NCBI RefSeq assembly: GCF_000982825.1
Contig: NZ_CP011047.1
Location: forward strand, 3,348,001-3,412,000
Reading direction: 5' to 3'
DNA: 64,000 nucleotides
From: Cronobacter sakazakii
GTDB taxonomy: Bacteria; Pseudomonadota; Gammaproteobacteria; Enterobacterales; Enterobacteriaceae
The notes below the pieces were generated by a model that ran no database searches, was not told where the DNA came from, and saw only the letters and a list, made by a program, of their open reading frames with translations. Both the position numbers and the translations under genes were made by a program. Positions 50,785 through 59,454 of the stretch are shown one piece after another. Each line of letters opens with the position of its first letter. The stretch's first letter is position 1.

Positions 50785-50836
50785 AAGTACTTACCTCAGA
50801 AAGGAAAATTGTGGCGATTATACGCAAGCGACGCGG

Positions 50837-51076
50837 TTAAAACAGTGAAGGCTGCTGTGGTTCTACGTCTGGATCGGGGCGAGTGGCGCGCAGCTTACGG
50901 AGCATACGCTGGCGGCAGAGGCGCAACACCTCCTGCTTTTGCGAATCGCTCATCTTCTGCCAGTTGAAACGCTCGTCGCGGCTGCGCATACAGCCACGGC
51001 AGTAGCCACGTTCATCGGACTGGCAGATCCCACGGCACGGACTGGGAACGGGGAAAAACTCAAGCTGCTCGGCCAC
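50837..51076 (-). CDS. ydhL: YdhL, DUF1289 Cys-rich small protein
   Basis: 79 aa. Four cysteines with spacing C-x3-C-x7-C-x2-C (SPCRGICQSDERGYCRGC) could bind a metal or cluster; then RFNWQKMSDSQKQEVLRLC typical of DUF1289. Function unknown. Upstream of ydhF on the minus strand. Confidence 0.92.
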   Translation of the reverse strand: MAEQLEFFPVPSPCRGICQSDERGYCRGCMRSRDERFNWQKMSDSQKQEVLRLCRQRMLRKLRATRPDPDVEPQQPSLF

Positions 51077-51210
51077 AACGATTCCTCGTTAACATGATAG
51101 TTACAATTGAAGCCTGAACGGCGTCGGGTTGCAAGTCGACCTGTTATCACGCCGATTTATCATCCTCATTCCTTTATTGTTGACCTGCCGTTTACTCTCC
51201 AGCTCCCACT

Positions 51211-51227
51211 CTTAAAAACGGATTAAG
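51211..51227 (+). promoter_or_regulatory. Possible PmrA box before eptA
   Basis: CTTAAA-AACGG-ATTAAG: two YTTAAK-like hexamers (five of six each) separated by five bases, the PmrA arrangement, 54 nt before the eptA start. Confidence 0.5.
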
Positions 51228-51280
51228 GTTTAACTAATCTTTACGTCTTACACTGATGTCATCATTAATGGAGCTTACTG

Positions 51281-52909
51281 ATGGCAATGATTAAAAAATG
51301 GCGCTGGAGCGATTTACGTTTTAACCTTTTTAGCGCCCTGCTTTTCACCCTGATAAATGCGCTGTTTATCGCCCGCTGCTGGACGATTATCGCACCGCAT
51401 CATTTTCACGATATCCTCTTCGCTGCAAGCGTACCGCTGGTGCTGTTCTGCGCCTGGCTGGTCATTTTCAGCATTATCAATGTGCCCTGGCTGCGTAAAC
51501 CCGTACTGGTTATCTTGCTGTTTGGCTCTGCCGCCAGCAGTTATTTTATGTATACATACGGTGCCGTGATTGACCAGAACATGATGGTCAATATCTTCGA
51601 GACCAATCCCCAGGAGGCCGGAGCGCTGATTACGCCCCAGCTAATCGGCTGGTTGCTTATCGCGGGTGTGGTGCCTGCATTACTGTTTAGCCGCATTGAA
51701 GTGATTTCAGGCAGTCTGCTGTGGACTGCACTGCGCCGTCTGGTCAGCATTCTCGCGAGCCTGCTGATTATCATTTTGGTGGCGTCCCTCTTCTATAAAG
51801 ACTACGCCTCGCTGTTTCGCAACAATAAAAACATCGCCAAAATGGTGACGCCGCCCAATTACATCAGCGGCATCGTAAAATATACCCATTCACGGTATTT
51901 TGCGGGCGACCAGACGCTGGTGCGCATCGGCGAAGACGCCAAAAAAGGCCCGGTGATCCGCCAGCAGGCGAAAAAAACCGTGCTGGTGGTGGTGATTGGC
52001 GAAGCCTCCCGCGAACAGAACTATTCGCTTGGCGGTTATGAGCGCGAGACCAATCCGCAGCTTAAAAAACAGGGCGTGGTGTTCTATCCACACGCCACTT
52101 CCTGCGGCACGGAAACGGCGGTGTCCGTGCCCTGCATGTTATCCGGGATGCCGCGGGCGCATTATGATGCCGGGCTTGCGCATCATCAGGAGGGGCTGAT
52201 GGACGTGCTGGCGCATGCGGGCGTCAATGTGCTGTGGCGTGATAACGACGGCGGCTGTAAAGGGGCCTGTAACCGCATTCCACATACAGACATGACTGAA
52301 TGGAAGCTTAACGATTTGTGTAAAGAGGGCTCCTGCCTCGACGACGCGCTGCTGTGGCGTTTCGATAATATCCTGGATGGCGTGAAACAGGACTCTGTGA
52401 TTGTTCTGCATCTGATGGGCAGCCACGGCCCGGCTTATTACCGCCGCTACCCGGATAATTTTCGCCGTTTTACGCCGACCTGCGACACCAATGAAATCCA
52501 GAATTGCGACCGCCAGGCGCTGATTAACACGTATGACAACACCATTCTGTATACCGACGATGTCCTGAGCCGCACCATAGATGCGCTGCGTAAGCGTCAG
52601 GACACCATGAACACCGCGCTGGTCTATCTTTCAGACCACGGCGAATCGCTCGGCGAGAATGGCATCTATCTGCACGGCGCGCCGTATATGCTGGCCCCTG
52701 AGCAGCAGACACACATTCCGATGCTGTTCTGGCTCTCCGGCGATTACGCGCGTCAGTATGGCGTCGATACAGCCTGTCTCGGCAAACGCGCGGCGACGGA
52801 TGAGGTGTCTCAGGATAATCTCTTCTCAACGGTGCTGGGCATCATGAATATCCAGACTTCGCTTTATCAGCCGCAGGAGGATATGCTTAGCGCCTGCCGG
52901 AAAAATTAA
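51281..52909 (+). CDS. eptA: EptA/PmrC-type lipid A phosphoethanolamine transferase
   Basis: 542-aa inner-membrane enzyme adding phosphoethanolamine to lipid A, which lowers binding of cationic peptides and polymyxin. Five helices occupy residues ~1-180; the periplasmic sulfatase-like domain has VLVVVIGEASREQNYSLGGY (metal Glu), TSCGTETAVSVPCMLSG (catalytic Thr), MGSHGPAYYRRYP and YLSDHGESLGENG (metal Asp/His). Disulfide cysteines are conserved (GGCKGACNRIP, CDTNEIQNCD). GGAG lies seven bases before the ATG. K-12 has no gene here between ydhL and nemR, so this is a lineage-specific location. Confidence 0.93.
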   Translation: MAMIKKWRWSDLRFNLFSALLFTLINALFIARCWTIIAPHHFHDILFAASVPLVLFCAWLVIFSIINVPWLRKPVLVILLFGSAASSYFMYTYGAVIDQNMMVNIFETNPQEAGALITPQLIGWLLIAGVVPALLFSRIEVISGSLLWTALRRLVSILASLLIIILVASLFYKDYASLFRNNKNIAKMVTPPNYISGIVKYTHSRYFAGDQTLVRIGEDAKKGPVIRQQAKKTVLVVVIGEASREQNYSLGGYERETNPQLKKQGVVFYPHATSCGTETAVSVPCMLSGMPRAHYDAGLAHHQEGLMDVLAHAGVNVLWRDNDGGCKGACNRIPHTDMTEWKLNDLCKEGSCLDDALLWRFDNILDGVKQDSVIVLHLMGSHGPAYYRRYPDNFRRFTPTCDTNEIQNCDRQALINTYDNTILYTDDVLSRTIDALRKRQDTMNTALVYLSDHGESLGENGIYLHGAPYMLAPEQQTHIPMLFWLSGDYARQYGVDTACLGKRAATDEVSQDNLFSTVLGIMNIQTSLYQPQEDMLSACRKN

Positions 52910-52943
52910 CGTTTCTGGCGGTTTTCATTAAGGCGACTTGCAT

Positions 52944-52959
52944 TAGACCGACCGGTCTA
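52944..52959. promoter_or_regulatory. NemR operator
   Basis: TAGACC-GACC-GGTCTA has both perfect half-sites of the E. coli NemR box, 15 nt before the nemR start. Confidence 0.92.
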
Positions 52960-52973
52960 TTAGATTGGATTGT

Positions 52974-53555
52974 ATGAACCGAACACCTGAACACGACACG
53001 CGCGAACATCTTCTTGCCACCGGCGAGCAGCTCTGCCTGCAACGCGGCTTTACCGGCATGGGATTAAGCGAGCTGTTAAAAACCGCGGGCGTACCGAAAG
53101 GCTCCTTCTACCACTACTTTCGCTCGAAAGAGGCGTTTGGCGTGGCGATGCTGGAGCGTCACTACGCCCGGTATCAGGCATGCCTTGAGCAACACTTCGA
53201 CCCGGCGGGCCCGGCGCGCGAGCAGCTAATCGACTGGTTTGAACAGACGCTTCACCATTACTGCCAGACGGGCAAAATGATGGGCTGCCTGACCGTGAAG
53301 CTCTCTGCGGAAGTGTGCGATCTGTCGGAAGATATGCGCGGCGCGCTTGATAAAGGTGCGGCGCAGGTCATCGCCCTGCTGGCAGAGGCGCTTGAGCGCG
53401 GCCGCGATGCAGAGGCGCTGACCTTCAGCGGTAGCGCGCAACAGCGGGCGCAGGTGTTATACGTGCTCTGGCTTGGCGCAAGCCTGCAGGCCAAAGTGTC
53501 GCGCAGCGGCGCGCCGCTCGAAAACGCGCTGGCGCACGTTAAAGAAATCCTTTGA
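52974..53555 (+). CDS. nemR: NemR, TetR-family electrophile/HOCl-sensing repressor
   Basis: 193 aa. TetR helix-turn-helix GMGLSELLKTAGVPKGSFYHYF near residues 31-52. Redox cysteines in GEQLCLQRGF and MMGCLTVKLSAEVCDLSE, and the lysine in LQAKVSRSG, correspond to the sensing residues of E. coli NemR (N-ethylmaleimide, methylglyoxal, bleach). Start at 52974 (MNRTPEHDTREHLLATG) rather than three codons earlier. Repressor of nemA and gloA downstream and of itself through the box in its promoter. Confidence 0.96.
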   Translation: MNRTPEHDTREHLLATGEQLCLQRGFTGMGLSELLKTAGVPKGSFYHYFRSKEAFGVAMLERHYARYQACLEQHFDPAGPAREQLIDWFEQTLHHYCQTGKMMGCLTVKLSAEVCDLSEDMRGALDKGAAQVIALLAEALERGRDAEALTFSGSAQQRAQVLYVLWLGASLQAKVSRSGAPLENALAHVKEIL

Positions 53556-53559
53556 AGAG

Positions 53560-53588
53560 AGCGCCTGCCGCAAGGCAGCGCTTTTTTA
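53560..53588 (+). terminator. Terminator-like hairpin between nemR and nemA
   Basis: AGCG-C-CTGCC / GGCAG-CGCT stem with one bulge, GCAA loop, then CTTTTTTATT. It would uncouple nemA from nemR in part. Confidence 0.7.
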
Positions 53589-53600
53589 TTTCGCTCATTA

Positions 53601-53616
53601 CAAGACGACCGGTCTA
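53601..53616. promoter_or_regulatory. Degenerate second NemR site before nemA
   Basis: CGACCGGTCTA keeps the right half-site GGTCTA (53611-53616) and the centre of the nemR box; the left half is shifted by one base (AAGAC). It lies 14 nt before the nemA start. Confidence 0.5.
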
Positions 53617-53629
53617 CTCAGGAGTGACT

Positions 53630-54727
53630 ATGCAAGACGAAAAGCTGTTTACCCCGCTGAAAGTGGGCGCTGTTACCGCCCCTAACCGCGTATTCATGGC
53701 CCCGCTGACCCGCCTGCGCAGCATCGAACCGGGCGATATTCCAACCGCGATGATGGCGGAGTATTACCGCCAGCGCGCCAGCGCCGGGCTTATCATCAGC
53801 GAAGCCACCCAGATTTCCGCGCAGGCCAAAGGCTACGCGGGCGCGCCGGGCCTGCACAGCGAGGAACAGATCGCCGCGTGGAAGAAAATCACGGCTGCGG
53901 TGCACGGGGCCGATGGCCGCATCGCCGTTCAGCTGTGGCACACCGGCCGTATCTCGCACAGCAGCATTCAGCCGGGCGGCGAAGCGCCGGTCGCGCCTTC
54001 TGCGATTAACTCCGGTACCCGTACGTCGCTGCGTGATGAAAACGGCAAAGCTATCCGTGTCGACACCACCACGCCGCGCGCGCTGGAAACGCACGAAATC
54101 CCGGGCATCGTAGATGATTTTCGCAAGGCGGTCGGCAATGCGCGCGACGCCGGTTTCGATATGGCAGAGCTGCACTCCGCCCACGGTTATTTGCTGCACC
54201 AGTTCCTGTCGCCGTCCTCTAACCACCGCACCGACCAGTATGGCGGCAGCGTGGAAAACCGCGCGCGTCTGGTACTGGAAGTGGTCGATGCGGTGTGTAA
54301 AGAGTGGAGTGCCGATCGCATCGGTATTCGCGTGTCGCCGATTGGCTCTTTCCAGAACGTGGATAACGGCCCGAACGAAGAAGCTGACGCGCTGTACCTC
54401 ATCGAAGAGCTGAACAAGCGCGGCATTGCGTACCTGCATATGTCCGAGCCGGACTGGGCGGGCGGCGTGCCTTACACTGACGAATTCCGCCAGAAAGTGC
54501 GTGAGCGTTTCGATGGCGCCATCATCGGCGCAGGCGCGTACACCCGTGAGAAAGCGGAAGCGCTGATCCAGAAAGGGCTTATCGATGCCGTGGCGTTTGG
54601 CCGCGACTATATCGCTAACCCGGATCTCGTTGAGCGTCTGCGTAAAAAAGCGGAGCTTAACCCGCAGCGCCCGGAATCGTTCTACGGCGGCGCCGCGGAA
54701 GGCTACATCGATTACCCCACCCTGTGA
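53630..54727 (+). CDS. nemA: N-ethylmaleimide reductase, Old Yellow Enzyme family
   Basis: 365-aa FMN/NADPH ene-reductase acting on N-ethylmaleimide and other electrophiles. FMN site FMAPLTRLRS, QLWHTGRISH; substrate histidines in ELHSAHGYLLHQFLSPSSN; phosphate-binding IIGAGAYTREKAE and AVAFGRDYIANPDLV. Start MQDEKLFTPLKVGAVTAPNR at 53630 (GGAG upstream) equals the E. coli length. Follows nemR after a hairpin and a degenerate NemR box. Confidence 0.97.
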   Translation: MQDEKLFTPLKVGAVTAPNRVFMAPLTRLRSIEPGDIPTAMMAEYYRQRASAGLIISEATQISAQAKGYAGAPGLHSEEQIAAWKKITAAVHGADGRIAVQLWHTGRISHSSIQPGGEAPVAPSAINSGTRTSLRDENGKAIRVDTTTPRALETHEIPGIVDDFRKAVGNARDAGFDMAELHSAHGYLLHQFLSPSSNHRTDQYGGSVENRARLVLEVVDAVCKEWSADRIGIRVSPIGSFQNVDNGPNEEADALYLIEELNKRGIAYLHMSEPDWAGGVPYTDEFRQKVRERFDGAIIGAGAYTREKAEALIQKGLIDAVAFGRDYIANPDLVERLRKKAELNPQRPESFYGGAAEGYIDYPTL

Positions 54728-54737
54728 TCCAAATTGA

Positions 54738-54759
54738 TAGCGGCGGCCTTCCGCCGCTA
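54738..54759. terminator. Hairpin between nemA and gloA
   Basis: 9-bp perfect stem TAGCGGCGG / CCGCCGCTA with a 4-nt loop and no T-run; may set relative nemA and gloA levels. Confidence 0.45.
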
Positions 54760-54819
54760 TACTAAAATCCTGTTTCACCCAAAAGCATTATCACAAGCCG
54801 TTTTATTTAAGAGGATCTT

Positions 54820-55227
54820 ATGCGCTTACTTCACACCATGCTGCGCGTTGGCGACCTGCAACGCTCTATCGATTTCTACACCAACGTACTCGGCATGAAA
54901 CTGCTGCGCACCAGTGAAAACCCGGAATACAAATATTCCCTGGCGTTTGTTGGTTACGGCCCGGAGAGCGAAGAAGCGGTGATCGAGCTGACTTACAACT
55001 GGGGCGTGGAGAGCTATGAGCTCGGCACGGCTTACGGTCATATCGCCATCAGCGTTGATAACGCCGCAGAAGCCTGCGAGCGCATCCGCAACAACGGCGG
55101 CAACGTCACCCGTGAAGCGGGCCCGGTCAAAGGCGGCACCACCGTTATCGCGTTTGTTGAAGATCCGGATGGTTACAAAATCGAACTTATCGAAGAGAAA
55201 GACGCGGGTCGCGGCCTCGGCAATTGA
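54820..55227 (+). CDS. gloA: Glyoxalase I (lactoylglutathione lyase)
   Basis: 135-aa Ni-dependent enzyme converting the methylglyoxal-glutathione adduct to lactoylglutathione. Metal ligands are His5 (LLHTMLRVGD), Glu56 (AVIELTYNW), His74 (YGHIAISV) and Glu122 (YKIELIEEK), all in place. In E. coli it is partly co-transcribed with nemRA under NemR, matching the methylglyoxal response of that regulator. AAGAGGATC precedes the ATG. Confidence 0.98.
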   Translation: MRLLHTMLRVGDLQRSIDFYTNVLGMKLLRTSENPEYKYSLAFVGYGPESEEAVIELTYNWGVESYELGTAYGHIAISVDNAAEACERIRNNGGNVTREAGPVKGGTTVIAFVEDPDGYKIELIEEKDAGRGLGN

Positions 55228-55322
55228 TCCCTCCGGCGGGCGTTCTGCCCGCCTTGCTGCATCCCGTCGTGAAATTTGCCATAATGCGCGCTGCTTTAAT
55301 TCCCCAAACTTAAGAGACGCTG

Positions 55323-55994
55323 ATGTCCGATAACGCTCAACTGACCGGTCTGTCCGACCGTTTTCGTGGCTTTTACCCTGTTGTCATCGATGTGGAAACC
55401 GCCGGTTTTAACGCCAAAACCGACGCGCTGCTGGAAATCGCCGCCGTGACGCTGAAAATGGATGCTGACGGCTGGCTCACCCCCGATGAAACACTGCATT
55501 TTCACGTTGAGCCTTTTGAAGGCGCGATTCTTCAGCCGGAAGCGCTGGCCTTTAACGGTATCGATCCGCACAATCCGCTGCGCGGCGCCGTCAGCGAATA
55601 TGACGCGCTGCATGCCATTTTTAAAATGGTGCGCAAGGGCATGAAAGAGAGTAACTGCAACCGCGCGATTATGGTGGCGCACAACGCCACGTTCGATCAC
55701 AGCTTTATGATGGCGGCCGCCGAGCGCGCGTCGCTCAAACGTAATCCGTTCCACCCGTTTGTGACGTTCGACACCGCGGCATTAAGCGGGCTGGCGCTTG
55801 GCCAGACGGTGCTCGCAAAAGCGTGTATCGCGGCGGGCATGCCGTTTGACAGCACCCAGGCGCATTCGGCACTTTACGACACCGAGCAAACCGCCCTGCT
55901 GTTTTGCGAAATCGTTAACCGCTGGAAGCGTCTGGGCGGCTGGCCGGTGCCGCCGCTCGCCGCAGAAGACACGACGCCGCAGGACGGCGAATAA
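55323..55994 (+). CDS. rnt: Ribonuclease T
   Basis: 223-aa DEDDh 3'-5' exoribonuclease that trims tRNA CCA ends and other stable RNA 3' ends. Exo I: VVIDVETAGFN; Exo II: MVAHNATFDHSFM; Exo III: HSALYDTEQTALL with the catalytic His and Asp. Slightly longer than E. coli (215 aa) at the Thr/Pro-rich C-terminus. Follows gloA by 95 nt, the E. coli order. Confidence 0.97.
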   Translation: MSDNAQLTGLSDRFRGFYPVVIDVETAGFNAKTDALLEIAAVTLKMDADGWLTPDETLHFHVEPFEGAILQPEALAFNGIDPHNPLRGAVSEYDALHAIFKMVRKGMKESNCNRAIMVAHNATFDHSFMMAAAERASLKRNPFHPFVTFDTAALSGLALGQTVLAKACIAAGMPFDSTQAHSALYDTEQTALLFCEIVNRWKRLGGWPVPPLAAEDTTPQDGE

Positions 55995-56009
55995 GCTAAC
56001 GCAGCGCAA

Positions 56010-56039
56010 AAAAAAGCGGCCTCTCAGGGCCGCTTTTTT
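56010..56039. terminator. Bidirectional terminator between rnt and grxD
   Basis: 12-bp perfect stem AAAAAAGCGGCC / GGCCGCTTTTTT, loop TCTCAG. Confidence 0.93.
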
Positions 56040-56064
56040 GTCTGCGCGATAACGCGCGACGGGA

Positions 56065-56412
56065 TTACTCTGCGTCCGGCGTTGCCGAATTATATTTCGC
56101 CGCCGTCTCTTTGATAAGCGTCTGCAGTTCGCCACGCTGATACATTTCGATAACGATATCGCAGCCACCGACCAGTTCGCCATCCACCCACAGCTGCGGG
56201 AAGGTCGGCCAGTTAGCGTATTTCGGCAGTTCTGCACGGATATCCGGGTTTTGCAGGATATCGACATACGCAAAACGCTCGCCGCAGGCAGAGAGCGCCT
56301 GTACGGCCTGTGCGGAGAAGCCGCAGCTCGGCAGTTTCGGGGAGCCTTTCATGTACAGCAGAATCGGGTTTTCAGCGATCTGGCGTTGAATTTTTTCAAG
56401 CGTAGTGCTCAT
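56065..56412 (-). CDS. grxD: Monothiol glutaredoxin GrxD
   Basis: 115-aa CGFS glutaredoxin that carries or transfers [2Fe-2S] clusters. Active site KLPSCGFSAQAVQAL with Cys30; WPTFPQLWVDGELVGGCDI forms the glutathione-binding part. Divergent from mepH across 345 nt. Confidence 0.97.
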   Translation of the reverse strand: MSTTLEKIQRQIAENPILLYMKGSPKLPSCGFSAQAVQALSACGERFAYVDILQNPDIRAELPKYANWPTFPQLWVDGELVGGCDIVIEMYQRGELQTLIKETAAKYNSATPDAE

Positions 56413-56757
56413 TGTCTTACTTCCTCAAGCGTCATTACGGCGTTAGCTTTACATTGTAGCGGCTCCGGAGCGTCCCGAAAATGCATAATCTTGCGCTTAA
56501 GCCCGGTGCCGTGCCGTGGTGAAAGAGAAGCAAATAATAACACTTTTCTGTAAGCTGCCGATATTCTCCTCTGAGAAGGCGCGCTAAAATGCGCGTCGGC
56601 GCAGCGGCAACTGGCGAAAAAGAGTGCGCCGGTTAACGAAACTACGTTCAGAAGACGATTTGCTGCTTAACTTTGGTCATTTTTTTAGATTAGAATCAGC
56701 AAGCTCTTAAAATTCATCCGTTGGCATGATTGCCGGCTTTATGCAGGGGAATGCTCA
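56413..56757. other. Divergent promoter region grxD/mepH
   Basis: 345 bp without a gene. Contains an inverted run around GCGCGCTAAAATGCGCGTC (56580-56598); no named regulatory site was recognised. Confidence 0.5.
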
Positions 56758-57576
56758 GTGGCGCGCAAAACAAAAATTGCTCTCACGCTCTGTGCTTTAT
56801 TAATGACTTCATCACTGGCTTTTGCACCGTTCGCGCAGGCGTCGGAGCAGACGCGCGCCTCGAAGGTGCAAAAAGCGCACTCCAGTACGGTGAAAAAGAA
56901 AACCAGCACAAAAACCGCCAAGAAAAGTAACAACGCAACGAAAACCAAAACGGCGAAAACCGCCAGCGAGAAGCGAAACAGCACCGCAAAACGCACCAGC
57001 AAAACCACCTCTTCCGTCAGTAAAACCGCTTCCCGCAGCCCTTCCACCACTTCTGGCAAACAGGCCAGCAACCGCCTGAGCGCGCAGACCTGTGCCAAAA
57101 CACGAAAAAATCGCAAAACCAAATGCGTGAACGGGCCGCTCACGATTGCCGACGCACACAAAGCGCGCGTGAAGAAAGCCCAGACCACCGCCATGAACAA
57201 GCTGATGAACCAGATAGGCAAGCCGTACCACTGGGGCGGCACGTCGCCGCGTACCGGTTTCGACTGCAGCGGCCTCGTCTGGTATGCCTATAAAGATCTG
57301 GTGAAATTCCGCATTCCGCGCACCGCCAACGAAATGTATCACCTGCGCGACGCCGCGCCGGTTAACCGTGGCGAGCTGGAAAGCGGCGACCTGGTGTTCT
57401 TCCGCACTCAGGGCCGTGGCACCGCCGATCACGTCGGCGTCTATGTCGGCAACGGCAAATTTATTCAGTCACCGCGCAGCGGCCAGGAAATCCAGATAAC
57501 CTCGCTGAGCGAAGATTACTGGCAGCGTCACTATGTCGGCGCGCGCCGGGTGATGACGCCGCGCACTATTCGTTAA
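56758..57576 (+). CDS. mepH: MepH, NlpC/P60 murein DD-endopeptidase
   Basis: 272-aa periplasmic hydrolase that cuts D-Ala-meso-DAP crosslinks so that the wall can grow. Signal peptide at ~1-29 (CALLMTSSLAFAPFAQA), a long Lys/Thr/Ser-rich linker (~30-130), then the NlpC/P60 domain with catalytic Cys170 (GFDCSGLVWYAY) and His225 (ADHVGVYVGNG). GTG start with AGGGGA upstream. Linker differs most from E. coli MepH (formerly YdhO, 271 aa). Confidence 0.96.
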   Translation: MARKTKIALTLCALLMTSSLAFAPFAQASEQTRASKVQKAHSSTVKKKTSTKTAKKSNNATKTKTAKTASEKRNSTAKRTSKTTSSVSKTASRSPSTTSGKQASNRLSAQTCAKTRKNRKTKCVNGPLTIADAHKARVKKAQTTAMNKLMNQIGKPYHWGGTSPRTGFDCSGLVWYAYKDLVKFRIPRTANEMYHLRDAAPVNRGELESGDLVFFRTQGRGTADHVGVYVGNGKFIQSPRSGQEIQITSLSEDYWQRHYVGARRVMTPRTIR

Positions 57577-57594
57577 TCGATTTATCCTCACAAA

Positions 57595-57628
57595 AAAACG
57601 GAGAAGGTCACCCTTCTCCGTTTTCTTT
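57595..57628. terminator. Bidirectional terminator between mepH and ydhP
   Basis: 13-bp perfect stem AAAACGGAGAAGG / CCTTCTCCGTTTT with 4-nt loop and A/T runs on both sides. Confidence 0.93.
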
Positions 57629-57644
57629 TATATGGCAGCATGGA

Positions 57645-58811
57645 TTATTCAGCGCTGCACGCCATTTGCGCTTCGCGACGGCTGGAGATCAGCACCAGCA
57701 GCAGGCCGAGTGCGGCAATCAGCGCGCCCATCACTGGCACTACGCTATAGCCGAAGCCCGCATGGATAACGGCCCCGCCCGCCGCCGCGCCAAGCGCGTT
57801 ACCGAGATTAAACGCCCCGATATTCACCGATGACGACAGGCCCGGCGCTTCGCTGGCGACACGCATCACGCGCATCTGCAGAGGCGGCACTACCGCGAAA
57901 GTCGCAGCCCCCCATACCACCATGCTCACCGCCGCGCCGATTTCCGTTTTCGCAAGCCACGGAATAGCCGCCATAATGACGATAAGCAGCATCAGGAAGC
58001 CTTTCAGCGTGCCGCTCACCGAGCGGTCCGCCAGGCGGCCGCCCAGATAGTTGCCGATGGAAAACCCGACGCCAATCAGCACCAGCATGGCGGTGACGAA
58101 CGCCGCGCTGGCGTCAGTGATGTGGTGCAACACAGGCGCGATATAGGTATAGAGCGTAAACATCGCGCCCGCGCCGAGCACCGTCGTCAGCAGCGCGCTC
58201 ACCACCTGCGGGCGCATCAACACGGCCAGTTCGCTTTTCACATCCGGGCGCTCGCCGCTGCCGCCTTTTGGCAGGGAAAACCAGAGGCTCGCCATCGCCA
58301 CCAGGCCAAGACCGGCCGTCGCCAGAAACGACATTCGCCAGCCGATGGTTTCACCAAGCCAGGTGGCCGCCGGCACGCCGCCGATATTGGCGATGGTCAG
58401 GCCCATAAACATCGTCGCGACGGCGCTCGCCTGTTTATGCTTTGGCACCACGCTTGCCGCCACCACCGAGCCGAGCCCGAAGAACGCGCCGTGGTTAAGG
58501 CTGGTGAGGATACGCGAGGCCATCAGCGTCATATAATCCGGTGCCAGTGCTGACAGCACGTTACCGAGCGTAAAAATCGCCATCAGAAAAATCAACGCGC
58601 TACGCCGTGCGCGGTGCGACAGTAAAAGCGTCATCAGCGGTGCGCCTACCATCACGCCGACCGCGTAGGCGCTAATCAGCATACCGGCGGCCGGAATGGA
58701 GACGTTGACGCCGTTCGCTATTACCGGCAACAACCCCATCGGGGAAAACTCGGTCGTGCCAATGCCAAAAGCACCGATAGCCAGTGCCAGTAACGGAAAA
58801 TTGACTTTCAT
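57645..58811 (-). CDS. ydhP: YdhP, MFS drug:H+ antiporter (DHA1)
   Basis: 388-aa inner-membrane exporter with 12 helices. DHA1 motifs: FGIGTTEFSPMGLLP in helix 1, AGMLISAYAVGVMVGAPLM, LSHRARRSALIF (motif A) and SLNHGAFFGLGS. Substrate unknown; E. coli YdhP is linked to arabinose-type efflux pumps only by likeness. Monocistronic. Confidence 0.94.
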   Translation of the reverse strand: MKVNFPLLALAIGAFGIGTTEFSPMGLLPVIANGVNVSIPAAGMLISAYAVGVMVGAPLMTLLLSHRARRSALIFLMAIFTLGNVLSALAPDYMTLMASRILTSLNHGAFFGLGSVVAASVVPKHKQASAVATMFMGLTIANIGGVPAATWLGETIGWRMSFLATAGLGLVAMASLWFSLPKGGSGERPDVKSELAVLMRPQVVSALLTTVLGAGAMFTLYTYIAPVLHHITDASAAFVTAMLVLIGVGFSIGNYLGGRLADRSVSGTLKGFLMLLIVIMAAIPWLAKTEIGAAVSMVVWGAATFAVVPPLQMRVMRVASEAPGLSSSVNIGAFNLGNALGAAAGGAVIHAGFGYSVVPVMGALIAALGLLLVLISSRREAQMACSAE

Positions 58812-59042
58812 TCATTGCTCCAGAAATTGTACAACAGCGCCGGGAACGCCCGACGTTACAGCAGGATGCAGAAAAGGATGACACTCGCAATCAGAAAAGA
58901 TAAGGGACAAAAACAGCAAAATATTATTGCGCAGCTGTTAAGAACACGCGCTCATTGTTATTAGCGAATCTAAAGGGAATAACGGGAAAAAGAAAGAAAA
59001 CAGCGGGGAATCGGCGCTTAAACGCAAGAAAAGTTTAAGAAA

Positions 59043-59066
59043 GCGGGAGAACAGGTGCGCTCCCGC
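59043..59066 (-). terminator. Weak terminator after ynhF
   Basis: 7-bp stem GCGGGAG / CTCCCGC; on the minus strand it is followed by TTTCTTAAACTTTT. Confidence 0.5.
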
Positions 59067-59073
59067 CTGTCGC

Positions 59074-59163
59074 TTAATGCAGAATGGCGGTAAATGCGCC
59101 CGCCACAATCAGGCCCAGTACAACCAGCGTCGTGACCAGCGAAAATTTCAGATCGGTACTCAT
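59074..59163 (-). CDS. ynhF: YnhF, 29-aa stress-linked membrane peptide
   Basis: Reads MSTDLKFSLVTTLVVLGLIV... to LH-TAA, 29 residues, matching the length and sequence pattern of E. coli YnhF (which starts MSTDLKFSLVTT and also ends in LH) and its place between ydhP and purR. One membrane helix spans almost the whole peptide. AAGGAGA lies six bases before the ATG. Function unknown; in E. coli it is a cold- and stress-responsive inner-membrane small protein. Confidence 0.92.
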   Translation of the reverse strand: MSTDLKFSLVTTLVVLGLIVAGAFTAILH

Positions 59164-59395
59164 GGTATTCTCCTTAAAGACCCCATAAAAATCAGGTAGT
59201 GCGCATTTTTGCATAAACGGGCCGAAAAATCCTGCGACATTTAACCAGATATGCGTTTTCCCTCTTCCCCTTTCGATAAAGATAAGCCAAAATTCGTCGC
59301 TACTTTATTCGGTACCGGCCATCGACCCCTCCTCACGAAAAATGTCGCGTTTCCCGGCATGCCGCACTCTCCTCGCGGCAGTCAGGGGTGTGTAC

Positions 59396-59411
59396 AGGCA
59401 AACGATTAACC
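59396..59411. promoter_or_regulatory. PurR operator O1 of purR
   Basis: AGGCAAACGATTAACC fits the PurR consensus (core GCAAACGNTT) 44 nt before purR, the place of O1 in E. coli. Confidence 0.75.
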
Positions 59412-59454
59412 CGTGATTTTACACGGCTCAGCCAGGGGTCTGGAGTGATTATTA

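Noticed and set aside
53618..54778. 386-codon open frame antisense to nemA
   Set aside because: Fully covered by nemA, which matches its family end to end; the antisense frame is a codon-usage shadow of GC-rich DNA.
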